DNA of 64,000 nt from Verrucomicrobiota bacterium (GTDB lineage Bacteria > Verrucomicrobiota > Verrucomicrobiia > Limisphaerales > JAEYXS01): assembly GCA_023431185.1 (NCBI GenBank), contig JAEYXS010000110.1:1-64000 (forward strand), written 5' to 3'. Under the pieces are notes generated by a model, which worked only from the letters and a program-made list of their open reading frames with translations, did no database searches and was not told where the DNA came from. Position 1 is the first letter of the stretch, and each line of letters opens with the position of its first letter. Positions 33,877-44,998 of this stretch are shown in pieces. A program made the translations under genes and the position numbers.

Positions 33877-34680
33877 ATGCTCACCGCCATCCTGAAATTC
33901 CTCAGCCCGCTGGCGCATCCGGTCTGCTTGATATGGCTGGCGTGTCTCATCGGGGCGGTGGTGGCATGGCGGAAGAAGCAGAGGGCCGGGATGTTCTTTC
34001 TGCTCGGCATCGCACTCTTCATCTCCTTGGTGGCCAGTCGCATCCCTCTCCTGATCCTGGAGCGTTTGGAGGCACCGTATGCTTATATGGACTTGGCGAA
34101 ACTGGAACCCGGTGATGCCGTCATCCTGTTGGGAGGTGGTGCGGGTTATTCCAAGACAGAACCGCTCGGGGTCAATTTCAACGATGCTTCAGACCGTGTG
34201 TTCACAGCCATGGAGCTCATGCGCCTGGCCAAAGCGCCCGTACTCGTGCTTGGCGGCGGCGGAGATCCCACAGAAAGCCAGGACTTGAGCGAGGGCAGCA
34301 CGGTGAAGCGGTGGCTGGAGAAGAATCTCGCGGCCAAGGTGGAGATGCTTGAACTCACCGCCTCCGGCAGTACTCGTGATGAAGCGGTGAAATGTGCCGC
34401 ATTGGCCAAGGAACGCGGCTGGAAGCGCATCTTCCTTGTGACGTCAGGTTTTCACATGCGCCGGGCCGAGTCGACTTTTCGCACGGCGGGCCTGCCTGTG
34501 GTGCCCGTAGGGTGTGATTTCACCCGCTCGGGCATGCCGAACAAGAGCCCTTTCAATCCGCTACCATGGCCTCCCGGAGTGGAACTCTTCAGCCTTTATG
34601 CGCATGAGCAGGCGGGTTGGGTGGTCTACCGGATGCGCGGATGGATCAAGCCGGAGACCGAGAAGCAAGCGACGAAATGA
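33877..34680 (+). CDS. YdcF/ElyC-type DUF218 membrane protein
   Basis: The 267-residue protein has two N-terminal membrane helices (about 12-30 and 38-58) and a DUF218 domain with AVILLGGGAGY, VLVLGGGG, ELTASGSTRDEA and IFLVTSGFHMRRA, the standard motif order of the SanA/ElyC/YdcF family. Members act in the envelope, ElyC in lipid carrier and peptidoglycan homeostasis; the biochemical reaction is unsettled. Its stop lies 3 bases from the stop of the convergent dehydrogenase gene. Confidence 0.87.
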   Translation: MLTAILKFLSPLAHPVCLIWLACLIGAVVAWRKKQRAGMFFLLGIALFISLVASRIPLLILERLEAPYAYMDLAKLEPGDAVILLGGGAGYSKTEPLGVNFNDASDRVFTAMELMRLAKAPVLVLGGGGDPTESQDLSEGSTVKRWLEKNLAAKVEMLELTASGSTRDEAVKCAALAKERGWKRIFLVTSGFHMRRAESTFRTAGLPVVPVGCDFTRSGMPNKSPFNPLPWPPGVELFSLYAHEQAGWVVYRMRGWIKPETEKQATK

Positions 34681-34683
34681 GGC

Positions 34684-37653
34684 TCAGGGATTGGGGTTCC
34701 GAAGGAGTTCGATCAAGTCGGCCATAGCTTGCGGAGTGAGGCTGGCTTCCAGTCCCTCTGGCATCAGGGAAAGTCCGCCACTGTTCACCCGTTCGATCTC
34801 GGCACGCAGCAAAGTCTCTTCGCCTCCGTCAGCGCGGCGCAAGGTCACCGTGTTGCCGGTCTCGGTCACGATGATGCCATCGCGTGTCTCACCATTCCGC
34901 AACTCGATGCTGTAAGCTACGAAACTGGGGGCCACTTCGCGGTTAGGGTCCAGAATGTTAGTCAGCAATTGTTCGGCGGTCCATGAACGCACGGTGGCGA
35001 GATTCGGCCCCACATCCTTGCCTTCCTCACCCAGTTTGTGGCAGACCGCACAAGCTGTTTGATAAACTTGCGCGCCCCGTTGCCGGTCGCCGGTGAGCGA
35101 CAAGGCCGCTTTGAATTTCTCCACCGCTTCGGCTCGAGAACCGGCATTCGTTTCGCCCAAGACCGCCCGCGCCCGTTCTTGAACCTTGGCATCGCGATGC
35201 GCGATCAGGGCATTGCGCCGACTCGCACTCAATTGCCCGGCGGTAATCTTTCCCGCAGCGATTCCCTCCAGCAACACCAGCGCCCGATCAGCACGTGCGG
35301 AAAACTGCGTGAGGAGTTCGTTGCGCAGGACGGGACTCAAAGTCGGCCAGCGGTCGAGGATAGAGGCAAACTCATTGGGCGCGGCTTGCGCCAGCCATTG
35401 CCGCAAGGCCGCCACTTGCACTTCGGACGGCTGGGTGTAGGCGAGCAATTGCCGCAACTGTTCCGGGCGAACCCGCGTGTAAGCCAGTAATTCCAATGCG
35501 GCCAGACGTTCGGATAAGGGTTGTTTGAGATCCATCGCGACTGTTTCCGCCCGCTTCATTAAGGATTCCATCGCGCCAAACGGCAAGGTTTGCGCCAGCG
35601 TCAAACGCCGCAGCCGTGCGCCTTCTCCCAAGCCCAGCGCGAAAGGGAAGGGTAGCTGCTTTTGCGCGATCGCCGGCAAAATCTTGTCCGCTCCGAGGGC
35701 GCCGACCGCGCGGCCAGTCTGTTTCAAAAAGGATTGGCCGTTGGTGGTGATCAGGAACGCGGCGAGCTGGGCATCCGGCTCCAGCAAACGTTGGGCGACA
35801 CTCGCATAGTGGTTGGTGAGTGAACTCAGGCAGGCGGTGTGCAGCCACGTATCAGTGGGATGATTTGCAGCCAGCGATACCAACGCGGTGGCCGCTTGCG
35901 GTTCGCGGATGACACCTAGTGCAAAGGCCGTCTGAAAACGGACGCGGGCATCGGGGTCTTCGGCGCGGTCGAGCACAGCAGCCGTAAGCGCTGATTTGTT
36001 TCCGGGTGCTTGCAGCCAGGGCTGGCTCAGTTTCACCGCGTGTTCGCGGACTCCGGGCACCGGATCGTTCAGTGCGAGCAACACATCGGCTTCTGTCAAG
36101 GCTTGCAAGCCGTGTAACGTCCAGAGCGCGTGCAAGCGCGCGAGGGGTTTCTGGCTGGTGCGTAACAGTTGCTTCAGTGCGGGGGCAGCGGATGGATCCC
36201 GCCGTTCGTGCAAGAGCCGTTGGGCGGTCTCACGCCACCAAGCGTTGGGGTTTTCCAACGTGGCGACCAGCTCTGCTGTGGTGGCCACGCTCAAGCGTGG
36301 CGGCTTGGGCACGGCAAATGCAGGCGGGGCAAGCCGATAGATGCGGCCGCGATCCCGGCCGCTTTCCAGATCGAGCAACGCATGCAAGTCATCCGGGATG
36401 GACCAAGGGTGTTCGATGGTCTCGCGGTACATGTCCAGCACATGCAGCGTGCCGTCGGGTGCGTTCACGAAATTCACCGGACGGAACCAGATATCCTCGG
36501 AGGTGACGAAATCCACTTTGTCATCCGCACGGACCGCCCGAAAGGTCACGCCCTCTGGGGTCCGTTTCAGCCGGTAGAAGAGATTGCCCGCGACATCGGC
36601 CACGAAGATCTGCCCCTGATATTCCGCCGGATATGCCGAGCCGCGATACACGGTGATGCCGCTGGAGGAGGTGACGACGCCTGCGCCGACGAGTTCGCTG
36701 CGAGGCATCACTTTTGCCTCAGCGGTCCAACGCCTGGCCCGGACTTCGCGCCAAGGTTCGGGCGGGCTGGTGCGATAGACGGGCAACTGATCGCCCGCTT
36801 CTGCTACGTTATGCACGGGGTTTCCGGCGATCAGGAAGGGATTGCGACCGATTGCCTCGGAGGGGAGCACTACATGCTGGGCGGGATTACGGATGTTGCA
36901 AAGGAAACGGTTGCCCCAATCATCAAAAGCCAATCCATAGCGTGCCCCGCCGAAGAGCAGTTCCAGATGGCCATTATCCGGTTGGAAGGCAAAATCATTC
37001 CGGGCCATGCGCAGTGGTTTAGAGGCGCTGTCCTTCAGCGATTCGATCATGCCACCATTGCTGCCACCCGCGCCGTGGATGCGGTTGTCGAGGCCCCACT
37101 GCAACACGTTCATCACGGCCTGCACGTTAAGTTTGCGGAAGCCGGTGAACCAGCGCTCGCGCACATCGGCTTTCCCATCGCCATCCGTATCCTTGAAATA
37201 CCAGAGGTCGGGAGTCGCGGCGACGAACACGCCGCCTTTCCAACACGCTACGCCAGTGGGCCACGAGAGTCCTTCGGCGAAGAGGGTGCTTTTATCGAAA
37301 CGCCCATCACCATCGGTGTCCGTGAGCAGACGTATCCGGCCGATGGGCTGGTCGGTCGGGTTCTCCTGGTTCGGTTTGTGGTTCGCTTTGTCCGTGTAGG
37401 GATAGTCGCGCATCTCGGCGACATAGGCGCGGCCATCTTCGTCATAGGCCATCGCCACGGGATCGGTCACGAGCGGTTCGTTGGCGAGCAACTCCATCCG
37501 GAAACCGTGCAGCACATGAAATGATTTCGCTGCTTCGGCGGGCGCTTGGGCCGGTATGCGTGGCAAGGGGGCTTCCGCCGCGCCGACAAGGGCAGCGCCC
37601 GCCAGCAGGCAGGTCATGGCGCCGGCAAAGACGGGGCGAGGTTTCATGGGCAT
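34684..37653 (-). CDS. PVC-type membrane-bound dehydrogenase with HEAT repeats and c-type haem domain
   Basis: The 989-residue exported protein has a signal sequence, a PVC dehydrogenase beta-propeller (about 45-455, with VAMAYDEDGRAYVAEMRDYP, DTDGDGRFDKSTLF and AADWP-equivalent positions), HEAT-like repeats (about 470-830) and a C-terminal cytochrome c domain with CAVCH at 868-872. After the haem site comes the ILDPNREV-GETRDGIIV-LMPEGLE pattern typical of this family. It lacks the ThuA-like and CBM-like modules of the protein at 20428. It is probably a periplasmic sugar or alcohol dehydrogenase. Convergent with ydcF. Confidence 0.9.
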   Translation of the reverse strand: MPMKPRPVFAGAMTCLLAGAALVGAAEAPLPRIPAQAPAEAAKSFHVLHGFRMELLANEPLVTDPVAMAYDEDGRAYVAEMRDYPYTDKANHKPNQENPTDQPIGRIRLLTDTDGDGRFDKSTLFAEGLSWPTGVACWKGGVFVAATPDLWYFKDTDGDGKADVRERWFTGFRKLNVQAVMNVLQWGLDNRIHGAGGSNGGMIESLKDSASKPLRMARNDFAFQPDNGHLELLFGGARYGLAFDDWGNRFLCNIRNPAQHVVLPSEAIGRNPFLIAGNPVHNVAEAGDQLPVYRTSPPEPWREVRARRWTAEAKVMPRSELVGAGVVTSSSGITVYRGSAYPAEYQGQIFVADVAGNLFYRLKRTPEGVTFRAVRADDKVDFVTSEDIWFRPVNFVNAPDGTLHVLDMYRETIEHPWSIPDDLHALLDLESGRDRGRIYRLAPPAFAVPKPPRLSVATTAELVATLENPNAWWRETAQRLLHERRDPSAAPALKQLLRTSQKPLARLHALWTLHGLQALTEADVLLALNDPVPGVREHAVKLSQPWLQAPGNKSALTAAVLDRAEDPDARVRFQTAFALGVIREPQAATALVSLAANHPTDTWLHTACLSSLTNHYASVAQRLLEPDAQLAAFLITTNGQSFLKQTGRAVGALGADKILPAIAQKQLPFPFALGLGEGARLRRLTLAQTLPFGAMESLMKRAETVAMDLKQPLSERLAALELLAYTRVRPEQLRQLLAYTQPSEVQVAALRQWLAQAAPNEFASILDRWPTLSPVLRNELLTQFSARADRALVLLEGIAAGKITAGQLSASRRNALIAHRDAKVQERARAVLGETNAGSRAEAVEKFKAALSLTGDRQRGAQVYQTACAVCHKLGEEGKDVGPNLATVRSWTAEQLLTNILDPNREVAPSFVAYSIELRNGETRDGIIVTETGNTVTLRRADGGEETLLRAEIERVNSGGLSLMPEGLEASLTPQAMADLIELLRNPNP

Positions 37654-37713
37654 CGCTGGTCTAACAAGTGGGCCGGAAAAAGAAAGCGTCTTATCAGCGG
37701 CGTCAGGTAGCGG

Positions 37714-38949
37714 TCATTTTTGATCAGCAGCATACTCCAGATGCGGTGAGCTGGTGATGGCGCCGCGTTCATCGATCACGTTCAGGAAGAAGGTGAGCGG
37801 GCGTTCTTTGGGCAATGTGGCGCTCACGAAATTACCCATGAGAGTGGCGGGTATGGATTGCCATTTACGCTTGTCGTAAGTGCCGGAGTCAGTCGTGTAG
37901 CACAGTTCGCCTTTGGTAATGGGCACGTTGGTTTTAAAGCCAGCTTCGGCGATGTTTTCGATCACGGTCATTTCAGTTACTTTGGCAAGGGGTGCGGTGT
38001 TACGCAGGATGTTATCCGCATAAAGTCCAATCTCTTTCGGGTTCCAGCCTGCGGGATGCGAGTGGCCGAGCTTGATGTCCATATGCAGGTTGCGCGGGCC
38101 TTTTACGAGTCGGTAAGACTTCTGGTAAACGCCGAGGCGATAGTGGAAATCGGTGGGCCGATTCACGAAGAGGATGGGGCAGGTGACGTTACGAAGGTAA
38201 ACCGAGGGATCGAAGAGATCGCACCAGCGTTTGGATTGTTCGGGGCCCAGTTTCTCGAACTGGGCGAGCCACGCGCTGTCTTCCCAGAGGAAGCCACTGC
38301 CATAGACGGGGATGGCGCATTTCAGGCGGTCATCCACACCGGCCACGATGCACGTCAGGTAGCCGCCCCAACTGATACCGGTGATGCCGATGCGGTTCGC
38401 ATCCACTTCCGGCAGGCTGCGCAGGAGTGAATGTCCCCGGATCACTGCGGCCACGGCGTGATACGTCCACATATCTTTCACCTCGGAGGCGGGGAACTTC
38501 TGGAATTTTTCCACATCGCTTTGATCGGGACCGCCATCAGGCAGGCGCACTTTGCCGGGGCCATTTCCAGCGGTGTCCATGGCGAGGGCCACGTAGCCAC
38601 GCTGGGCCCACATCTCGGCCCAGTTCGCGAAGGCCTGGCCGCCGCCGCCATGCACCAGCACCATGGCCGGGAAGGGGCCTTTGCCTTCAGGGCGACCGAG
38701 ATAGGCGAAGACGCGGGTGGGTTTGCCTTGGAGCGGTACGTTCTCGTAATAGACCTCCTGCACAAGTCCGGTGATGGAGCCGAAGGTGTGAGCAGGTTTT
38801 TGATAGAGGGCCTCGCGATCCCATGGGCCGGTATACGAAGGCGCGGGTATGAGTCGCGCAGGATGTCCACCCCTGTGTGTGCTGCAAGCGCTCAGGAAAA
38901 GAGTGGCGAGCAGCGCAGTGCAAAGGGCTAACCTGAAAAGGAGGTTCAT
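37714..38949 (-). CDS. Acetyl-xylan-esterase-like alpha/beta hydrolase lipoprotein
   Basis: The 411-residue protein starts with a lipoprotein signal (lipobox LSACS, Cys near residue 22). The hydrolase domain has MVLVHGGGGQAFANWAEMWAQRG for the oxyanion strand and GITGISWGGYLT as nucleophile elbow. A catalytic Asp is likely near CPILFVNRPTDFHY and a His near LGHSHPAGW. This is the S9/dienelactone-hydrolase-type esterase group that deacylates polysaccharides. It lies upstream of the PVC dehydrogenase on the same strand, 60 bases away, probably as one operon. Confidence 0.86.
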   Translation of the reverse strand: MNLLFRLALCTALLATLFLSACSTHRGGHPARLIPAPSYTGPWDREALYQKPAHTFGSITGLVQEVYYENVPLQGKPTRVFAYLGRPEGKGPFPAMVLVHGGGGQAFANWAEMWAQRGYVALAMDTAGNGPGKVRLPDGGPDQSDVEKFQKFPASEVKDMWTYHAVAAVIRGHSLLRSLPEVDANRIGITGISWGGYLTCIVAGVDDRLKCAIPVYGSGFLWEDSAWLAQFEKLGPEQSKRWCDLFDPSVYLRNVTCPILFVNRPTDFHYRLGVYQKSYRLVKGPRNLHMDIKLGHSHPAGWNPKEIGLYADNILRNTAPLAKVTEMTVIENIAEAGFKTNVPITKGELCYTTDSGTYDKRKWQSIPATLMGNFVSATLPKERPLTFFLNVIDERGAITSSPHLEYAADQK

Positions 38950-39045
38950 GGCGACGACTTAACCTAAAACGAGACGCCGCGCAAAAACAAAGCGCCGCGC
39001 CTCTCCCGCTCGCGTCAATTGTCAGGCCGGGCTAGACTTGGAGGC

Positions 39046-40068
39046 ATGCCAAAAACACCATTTTTTGCCGAGCATCGCCCCGCCATCCGGGAACTCATCC
39101 AGCGGGTGGGTGGCGGGCATAATGAAGACCTGGTTGCAGACCTGATCGAAAACTCGCTCAAAGTGTTGAAAGACGTGGAGGACCGGGGCGATGTGAAGGT
39201 GATGCAGACGGCCATGCGGGAAATGCGTTACGCCTATCGCCTCTTCGCCCCGTATGCGGAGCGGCGCAAGGTGAGCATCTTCGGTTCGGCCCGGACGAAA
39301 CCGGACAAGAAGGAATACCAGCATGCGGCGGAGTTCGCGCGGCAGATGGTGGAAGCCGGGTTCATGGTCATCACCGGAGCAGGTGGTGGCATCATGCAGG
39401 CCGGCCATGAGGGGGCCGGTGTGGAGCACAGTTTTGGCTGCAACATCCGGCTGCCGTGGGAGCAGAACGCGAACCCGGTGATCTCCGAGGATGAGAAACT
39501 CGTCACGTTCAAATATTTCTTCACGCGCAAACTGATGTTCATCCGTCAGTCCGATGCCATCGCGCTGTTCCCCGGAGGCTACGGCACGATGGATGAAGGT
39601 TACGAGGCGCTGACGCTGATGCAGACGGGCAAGGCGCAACTGATGCCGCTGGTGCTCATCGACAAGCCTGGCGGAACATATTGGAAAAGCTGGGACAAGA
39701 CGGTGCGGGAGCATCTGTTGCGAAATGAGCTGATCTCGCCGGACGACCTCTTCCTCTACCAGATCACGGACAGTCCGGAGCAGGCGGTGAAGTGGATCAC
39801 GCGCTTCTATCGCAACTATCACTCGATGCGTTTTGCAAAGGGGCGACTGGTCATCCGACTGAAGAACGTGCCGACGGTCTCGGCGCTGGAGGCGCTGACG
39901 GAAGATTTTGCGGACATCATCGGGTCGGGGAGCATAGATCGGGTGGAGGCCTCCGAAGATGAGCGGGAGGAAGGGGATGTGCAGGAGCTGCCGCGTATCG
40001 CGTTCGACTTCGACCGGCGGCAGTATGGGCGGTTGCGGCAGATGATCGACGTGGTGAATGCTTGGTAA
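39046..40068 (+). CDS. LOG-family (TIGR00730-like) nucleotide phosphoribohydrolase-type protein
   Basis: The 340-residue protein carries the lysine decarboxylase-like/LOG fold: VSIFGSARTKPDKKEY, VITGAGGGIMQAGHEGA and the signature FPGGYGTMDEGYEAL near residue 180. Relatives hydrolyse nucleoside 5'-monophosphates (cytokinin-type or purine), releasing the base. The long form here, with about 70 N-terminal and 100 C-terminal extra residues, is common in this phylum. ATG 39046 has GGAGG just upstream. The next gene starts 62 bases after the stop. Confidence 0.85.
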   Translation: MPKTPFFAEHRPAIRELIQRVGGGHNEDLVADLIENSLKVLKDVEDRGDVKVMQTAMREMRYAYRLFAPYAERRKVSIFGSARTKPDKKEYQHAAEFARQMVEAGFMVITGAGGGIMQAGHEGAGVEHSFGCNIRLPWEQNANPVISEDEKLVTFKYFFTRKLMFIRQSDAIALFPGGYGTMDEGYEALTLMQTGKAQLMPLVLIDKPGGTYWKSWDKTVREHLLRNELISPDDLFLYQITDSPEQAVKWITRFYRNYHSMRFAKGRLVIRLKNVPTVSALEALTEDFADIIGSGSIDRVEASEDEREEGDVQELPRIAFDFDRRQYGRLRQMIDVVNAW

Positions 40069-40130
40069 ACCACGTCAGTTCGCAGGTTGCGTTGGCAGCC
40101 GGTTCGGCTTACAACCTCCCGCCACCGGGC

Positions 40131-41156
40131 ATGCCCAACACACGTAAAACCGAAGTTTTGCCGACGCATACGCCGCACCTGTTCCAAACAGCCGTGCGAC
40201 GGGCGGCGGAGCTGTTGCAGGCGGGGGAAATCGTGGTGTTGCCTACGGAGACGGTCTATGGGCTGGCGGCCAATGCGCTGAACCCGGACGCCGTAAGGCG
40301 CATTTACGAGATCAAAGGACGTCCATCCCATAATCCCATCATCGTCCATGTGGCGGGCCGGGCCATGGCCCGTGAATGTGCCACGCATTGGCCGAAGGTA
40401 GCAGATGGATTGGCGGATGCTTTCTGGCCGGGGCCTTTGACGATGGTTTTGCCGCGGCAAAAGAACGTCCCGGACATCGTGACGGCCGGCGGGGAGACGG
40501 TGGGTTTGCGCTGGCCGAGCCATCCTTTTATCCAAGAGGTCATCAAGTTATGCGGTTTTCCCTTGGCGGCCCCGAGTGCCAATCTTTCCAACCAGCTTTC
40601 GCCCACCAATGCCCAGCACGTGGCCAGGCAACTGGACGGCAAGGTGCCGCTCATCGTGGATGGCGGGCAGGCGCAGGTGGGCATTGAGTCAACCGTCATC
40701 GATCTGACCAGCCAGCCGCCCCGGGTTTTGCGGCCGGGGATGATCCATGCGGAATCCTTGCTGGCCGTCACTGGCGTACTGGCAGGGGACAGTCACCTAG
40801 CTGCCGGGGAGGTCTTGCGCAGCCCGGGTCTGCTCCAGAAGCATTATTCGCCCAAGGCCCGGCTGGTCATCCGGGAATGGACGGATACGGCGGATTTGCT
40901 GTCTCAATTGGCCGGACTGAAGGCGTCTTTGCCCAGCACGCATATCATCAGCCATACCCGCATCCCGTTGTGTGCGGAATTGGCCAATGTCAGCGTCATC
41001 CCGCATGATGCGGAGGCCTTTGCCCGGGCCATCTACGGGGAACTGCACCGGTGTGATGAAGAAGGGGCCAGTTTGATCGCGGTGGAAGCGGTGCCGCCGA
41101 CGGCGGAATGGCAGGGGATAGCGGACCGCTTAAAAAGAGCGTCAGCAACAGCTTGA
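40131..41156 (+). CDS. L-threonylcarbamoyladenylate synthase, Sua5 type
   Basis: Makes threonylcarbamoyl-AMP from threonine, bicarbonate and ATP for the t6A37 modification of tRNA. The 341-residue protein has the YrdC domain (about 15-205) with GEIVVLPTETVYGLAANA, KGRPSHNPIIVHV and SANLSNQLSPT, then the LLQKHYSPK linker and a C-terminal Sua5 domain. This is the long Sua5 form, not the short TsaC. ATG 40131 is chosen; the frame upstream overlaps the previous gene and lacks similarity. Confidence 0.92.
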   Translation: MPNTRKTEVLPTHTPHLFQTAVRRAAELLQAGEIVVLPTETVYGLAANALNPDAVRRIYEIKGRPSHNPIIVHVAGRAMARECATHWPKVADGLADAFWPGPLTMVLPRQKNVPDIVTAGGETVGLRWPSHPFIQEVIKLCGFPLAAPSANLSNQLSPTNAQHVARQLDGKVPLIVDGGQAQVGIESTVIDLTSQPPRVLRPGMIHAESLLAVTGVLAGDSHLAAGEVLRSPGLLQKHYSPKARLVIREWTDTADLLSQLAGLKASLPSTHIISHTRIPLCAELANVSVIPHDAEAFARAIYGELHRCDEEGASLIAVEAVPPTAEWQGIADRLKRASATA

Positions 41157-41235
41157 AAGTTTACGGATTTGACGCAACCTTTGGGGCGTTCAACTGTTTA
41201 ACCACCGGACAACCGGGAACTCTTTTGACGAAATC

Positions 41236-42753
41236 ATGGGAATGGCGCAATCTTTCAGGGCAATGCAATCCTACCTACCGGTAATTAGTTTCTGTGCGCT
41301 GTTCACGGTGGCGGCATCGGCGTCCGCGCAGCCAGCGGATGGTCCAGTGCGCACGCTTAGTCTGACGGAATGCATCGAGCTGGCGCTGGCGCACAACTTG
41401 GACATCCGTATCCAGCTGGAAGAGCCGAAACAGGACCGGTTCACGTTGGAAGGCTCGTATGCGGCGTGGGACCCTTCGTTCACCTCCACGCTGGTGCATA
41501 ATTACAACTCATCTCCGGGTGGCACGGACAGTGATGGCCGGCCTTTGCCCTCTACGGAAATCAATACCGAGAACGTTTCTCCCGGGCTGACGGGGGTGCT
41601 CCCGACGGGCATGCGGTATGATCTGACCTCCAACTTTGGCTTCCGGGACGTGAACAACGCCCGTTCGGAATACAGCAGCTCGGCGCTCATCAGCGTTCGC
41701 CAGCCGTTGTTGAAGAACATGTGGATTGATGATGCCCGGCGCTCGATCCTCATCAACCGGCGCAACCTGCGCAGTTCCGAGCTGGGGGTCACCTTGCAGG
41801 CCATGAACACGGTCGCGGCCGTGGAACAGGCTTACTACGACCTGATTTTTTCCGAGGAAAACGTGAAAGTGCAGCGCTCCGCCCTGGAACTGGCCCAGCG
41901 TCTCCTGTCGGAGAACAAGAAGCGCGTGGAAGTGGGTGCGCTGGCTCCACTGGATGAGAAGCAGGCAGAATCCCAAGTGGCGGCCCGGCAGGCGGATCTG
42001 ATCACCGCTCAGCGCCAGTTGGCCGACCAGCAGAACACCCTGAAGAAACTGATCACGGATGATTATTCGGTCTGGCGCACGGTTTACATCAAACCCACCG
42101 ACAAGCTGCTCCCTATCCCGCAGACCTTCGACCTCCAGGAAAGCTGGAAGACCGGCATGGAGCTGCGCCCGGATCTGGAGCAGCAACGCATCGAGCTGGA
42201 GAAGCAGAACATCCAATTGCGCTATACGCGGAACCAGCTGTTTCCGTCGCTGGACCTGTTTGGCAGTTTTGGCCAGAACGGGTTGGGGCCGAACATGGGC
42301 AATGTGGTCCGGGACATCGAGATGGGTGAGAATCCGCGGCACTCCTATGGTGTGGTGCTGACCATCCCGCTGGGGAATCGGACGGCGCGCACGGCGCACA
42401 GCACGGCCAAATCCTTGAAAGAGCAGTTGCTGTTGCGTTTCAAGAAGCTGGAGCAGGACACCATCGTTAACATTGACAACTCGGTGCGGCTGGCGCAATC
42501 GAACTACGAGCAGATCGAGTCCACCCGCAAGGCCCGCGAATACGCCGAGGCCGCGCTGGACGCCGAGCAGAAGAAGCTGGCGAACGGGAAGAGCACGAGC
42601 TTCGTGGTGCTGCAATTGCAACGCGACCTGACCTCCGCCCGTTCCGCTGAGATCCGCGCGCTGGCGGATTACAACAAGGCGCTCTCCACGCTCTCCCTGA
42701 ACGAGGGCACCACACTCAAGCGCAACAAACTGGAAGTGAAAGTGGAACGGTAA
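41236..42753 (+). CDS. TolC-family outer-membrane efflux protein
   Basis: The 505-residue protein has a signal peptide (about 1-32, ending ASAQPADG) and two outer-membrane efflux protein repeats. LTECIELALAHNLDIRIQLEEP begins the first and LRPDLEQQRIELEKQNIQLRYTRNQLFPSLDLFGSFGQNG the second, with long coiled-coil segments between. It would form the trimeric outer-membrane duct for a tripartite exporter or type I secretion. No membrane-fusion or pump gene is adjacent. A hairpin terminator follows at 42783. Confidence 0.9.
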   Translation: MGMAQSFRAMQSYLPVISFCALFTVAASASAQPADGPVRTLSLTECIELALAHNLDIRIQLEEPKQDRFTLEGSYAAWDPSFTSTLVHNYNSSPGGTDSDGRPLPSTEINTENVSPGLTGVLPTGMRYDLTSNFGFRDVNNARSEYSSSALISVRQPLLKNMWIDDARRSILINRRNLRSSELGVTLQAMNTVAAVEQAYYDLIFSEENVKVQRSALELAQRLLSENKKRVEVGALAPLDEKQAESQVAARQADLITAQRQLADQQNTLKKLITDDYSVWRTVYIKPTDKLLPIPQTFDLQESWKTGMELRPDLEQQRIELEKQNIQLRYTRNQLFPSLDLFGSFGQNGLGPNMGNVVRDIEMGENPRHSYGVVLTIPLGNRTARTAHSTAKSLKEQLLLRFKKLEQDTIVNIDNSVRLAQSNYEQIESTRKAREYAEAALDAEQKKLANGKSTSFVVLQLQRDLTSARSAEIRALADYNKALSTLSLNEGTTLKRNKLEVKVER

Positions 42754-42782
42754 AGCAGCCGGATCCAGTCCAAGGTTTACGG

Positions 42783-42811
42783 AAGTGCGACCAAATTCTG
42801 GTCGCACTTTT
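42783..42811 (+). terminator. Rho-independent terminator after the TolC-like gene
   Basis: AAGTGCGACCA (42783-42793) pairs perfectly with TGGTCGCACTT (42799-42809) around a 5-nt loop and is followed by a short T tract. It lies 30 bases after the stop codon. Confidence 0.8.
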
Positions 42812-42921
42812 CGTTTACACCCTTCTCTCGCTGCCAGTTTGTCTGACCCCTGATGCCCGGGGATTGGCCAAACTTACTGGTTTGCAGCAAAAAACGGGTG
42901 AATTCTGGGCGGCGGCATGGC

Positions 42922-42951
42922 TTGACGGTGTTTGCGGGGTTCGGGTAGCTT
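42922..42951 (+). promoter_or_regulatory. Possible sigma-70-type promoter of clpP
   Basis: TTGACG (42922-42927) matches the -35 box at five positions and TAGCTT (42946-42951) lies 18 bases downstream as a poor -10 box, 36 bases before the clpP start. A small AGCGC-gat-GCGCT hairpin follows at 42960-42972. The assignment rests mainly on the -35 box and position. Confidence 0.28.
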
Positions 42952-42986
42952 GCTCATTCAGCGCGATGCGCTAGTGTAGTCGTAGT

Positions 42987-43619
42987 ATGAACAACTTTTT
43001 GATACCTCACGTCATCGAACAGACCGGCCGTGGTGAGCGCGGTTATGACATCTATTCCCGTCTGCTGGTGGACCGCATCGTTTTCCTCGGCACGCCGATC
43101 GATGACATGGTGTCCAACGTGATCATCGCCCAGCTTTTGTTCCTCCAGATGACGGATCCGAAGAAGGACGTGCATCTGTATATCAACTCCCCTGGCGGCA
43201 GTGTGACGGCCGGGCTGGCGATCTATGATACCATGCAGTTCCTCACATGCGACGTGAACACGTATTGCATCGGCCAGGCGGCCAGCATGGGCGCAGTGCT
43301 TTTGAGCGGCGGCACGAAGGGCAAGCGGTTCGCCCTGCCGAACGCGAACATCATGATCCACCAGGTGCTCGGCGGTGCGGAAGGCCAGGCGAGCGATGTG
43401 GAGATCCGCGTGAAGTACATGCTGAAGCTGAAGGAACGGCTGAACACGATCCTGGCGAAGCATACCGGCCAGACTTACGACGTGGTCGAGAAGGCGTGCG
43501 ATCGCGATAACTTTATGTCAGCGGAAGAGGCGAAGAAATTCGGTTTGGTGGACGAAGTGGTCGCCTCCCGCAAGGAAGTGCCCGGCATGCCGGACAAGAC
43601 TTCCGTTGTCACGAACTGA
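42987..43619 (+). CDS. clpP: ATP-dependent Clp protease proteolytic subunit ClpP
   Basis: Serine peptidase that forms the tetradecameric barrel of the Clp protease. The 210-residue protein has the catalytic Ser100 in CIGQAASMGAVLLSGGTKGKR, His125 in NANIMIHQ and the DRDNFMSAEEAKKFGLVDEV segment carrying the Asp. The N-terminus (FLIPHVIEQTGRGERGYDIYSRL) is the mature-like loop. clpX follows after 23 bases, so the two form an operon; no trigger factor gene precedes them. Confidence 0.97.
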   Translation: MNNFLIPHVIEQTGRGERGYDIYSRLLVDRIVFLGTPIDDMVSNVIIAQLLFLQMTDPKKDVHLYINSPGGSVTAGLAIYDTMQFLTCDVNTYCIGQAASMGAVLLSGGTKGKRFALPNANIMIHQVLGGAEGQASDVEIRVKYMLKLKERLNTILAKHTGQTYDVVEKACDRDNFMSAEEAKKFGLVDEVVASRKEVPGMPDKTSVVTN

Positions 43620-43642
43620 CCTGACCCTTAACATGTAAACAA

Positions 43643-44944
<1,302 letters not shown>

Positions 44945-44998
44945 TTCGCGCGGGTTGCCCGGTGATTCACCGACGGGCACCCGCCCCAAGGTATTCCC

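Noticed and set aside
36169..37524. A 451-codon plus-strand open frame inside the PVC dehydrogenase gene
   Set aside because: It lies wholly antisense to a gene with clear domains and a haem motif and shows no protein family features.
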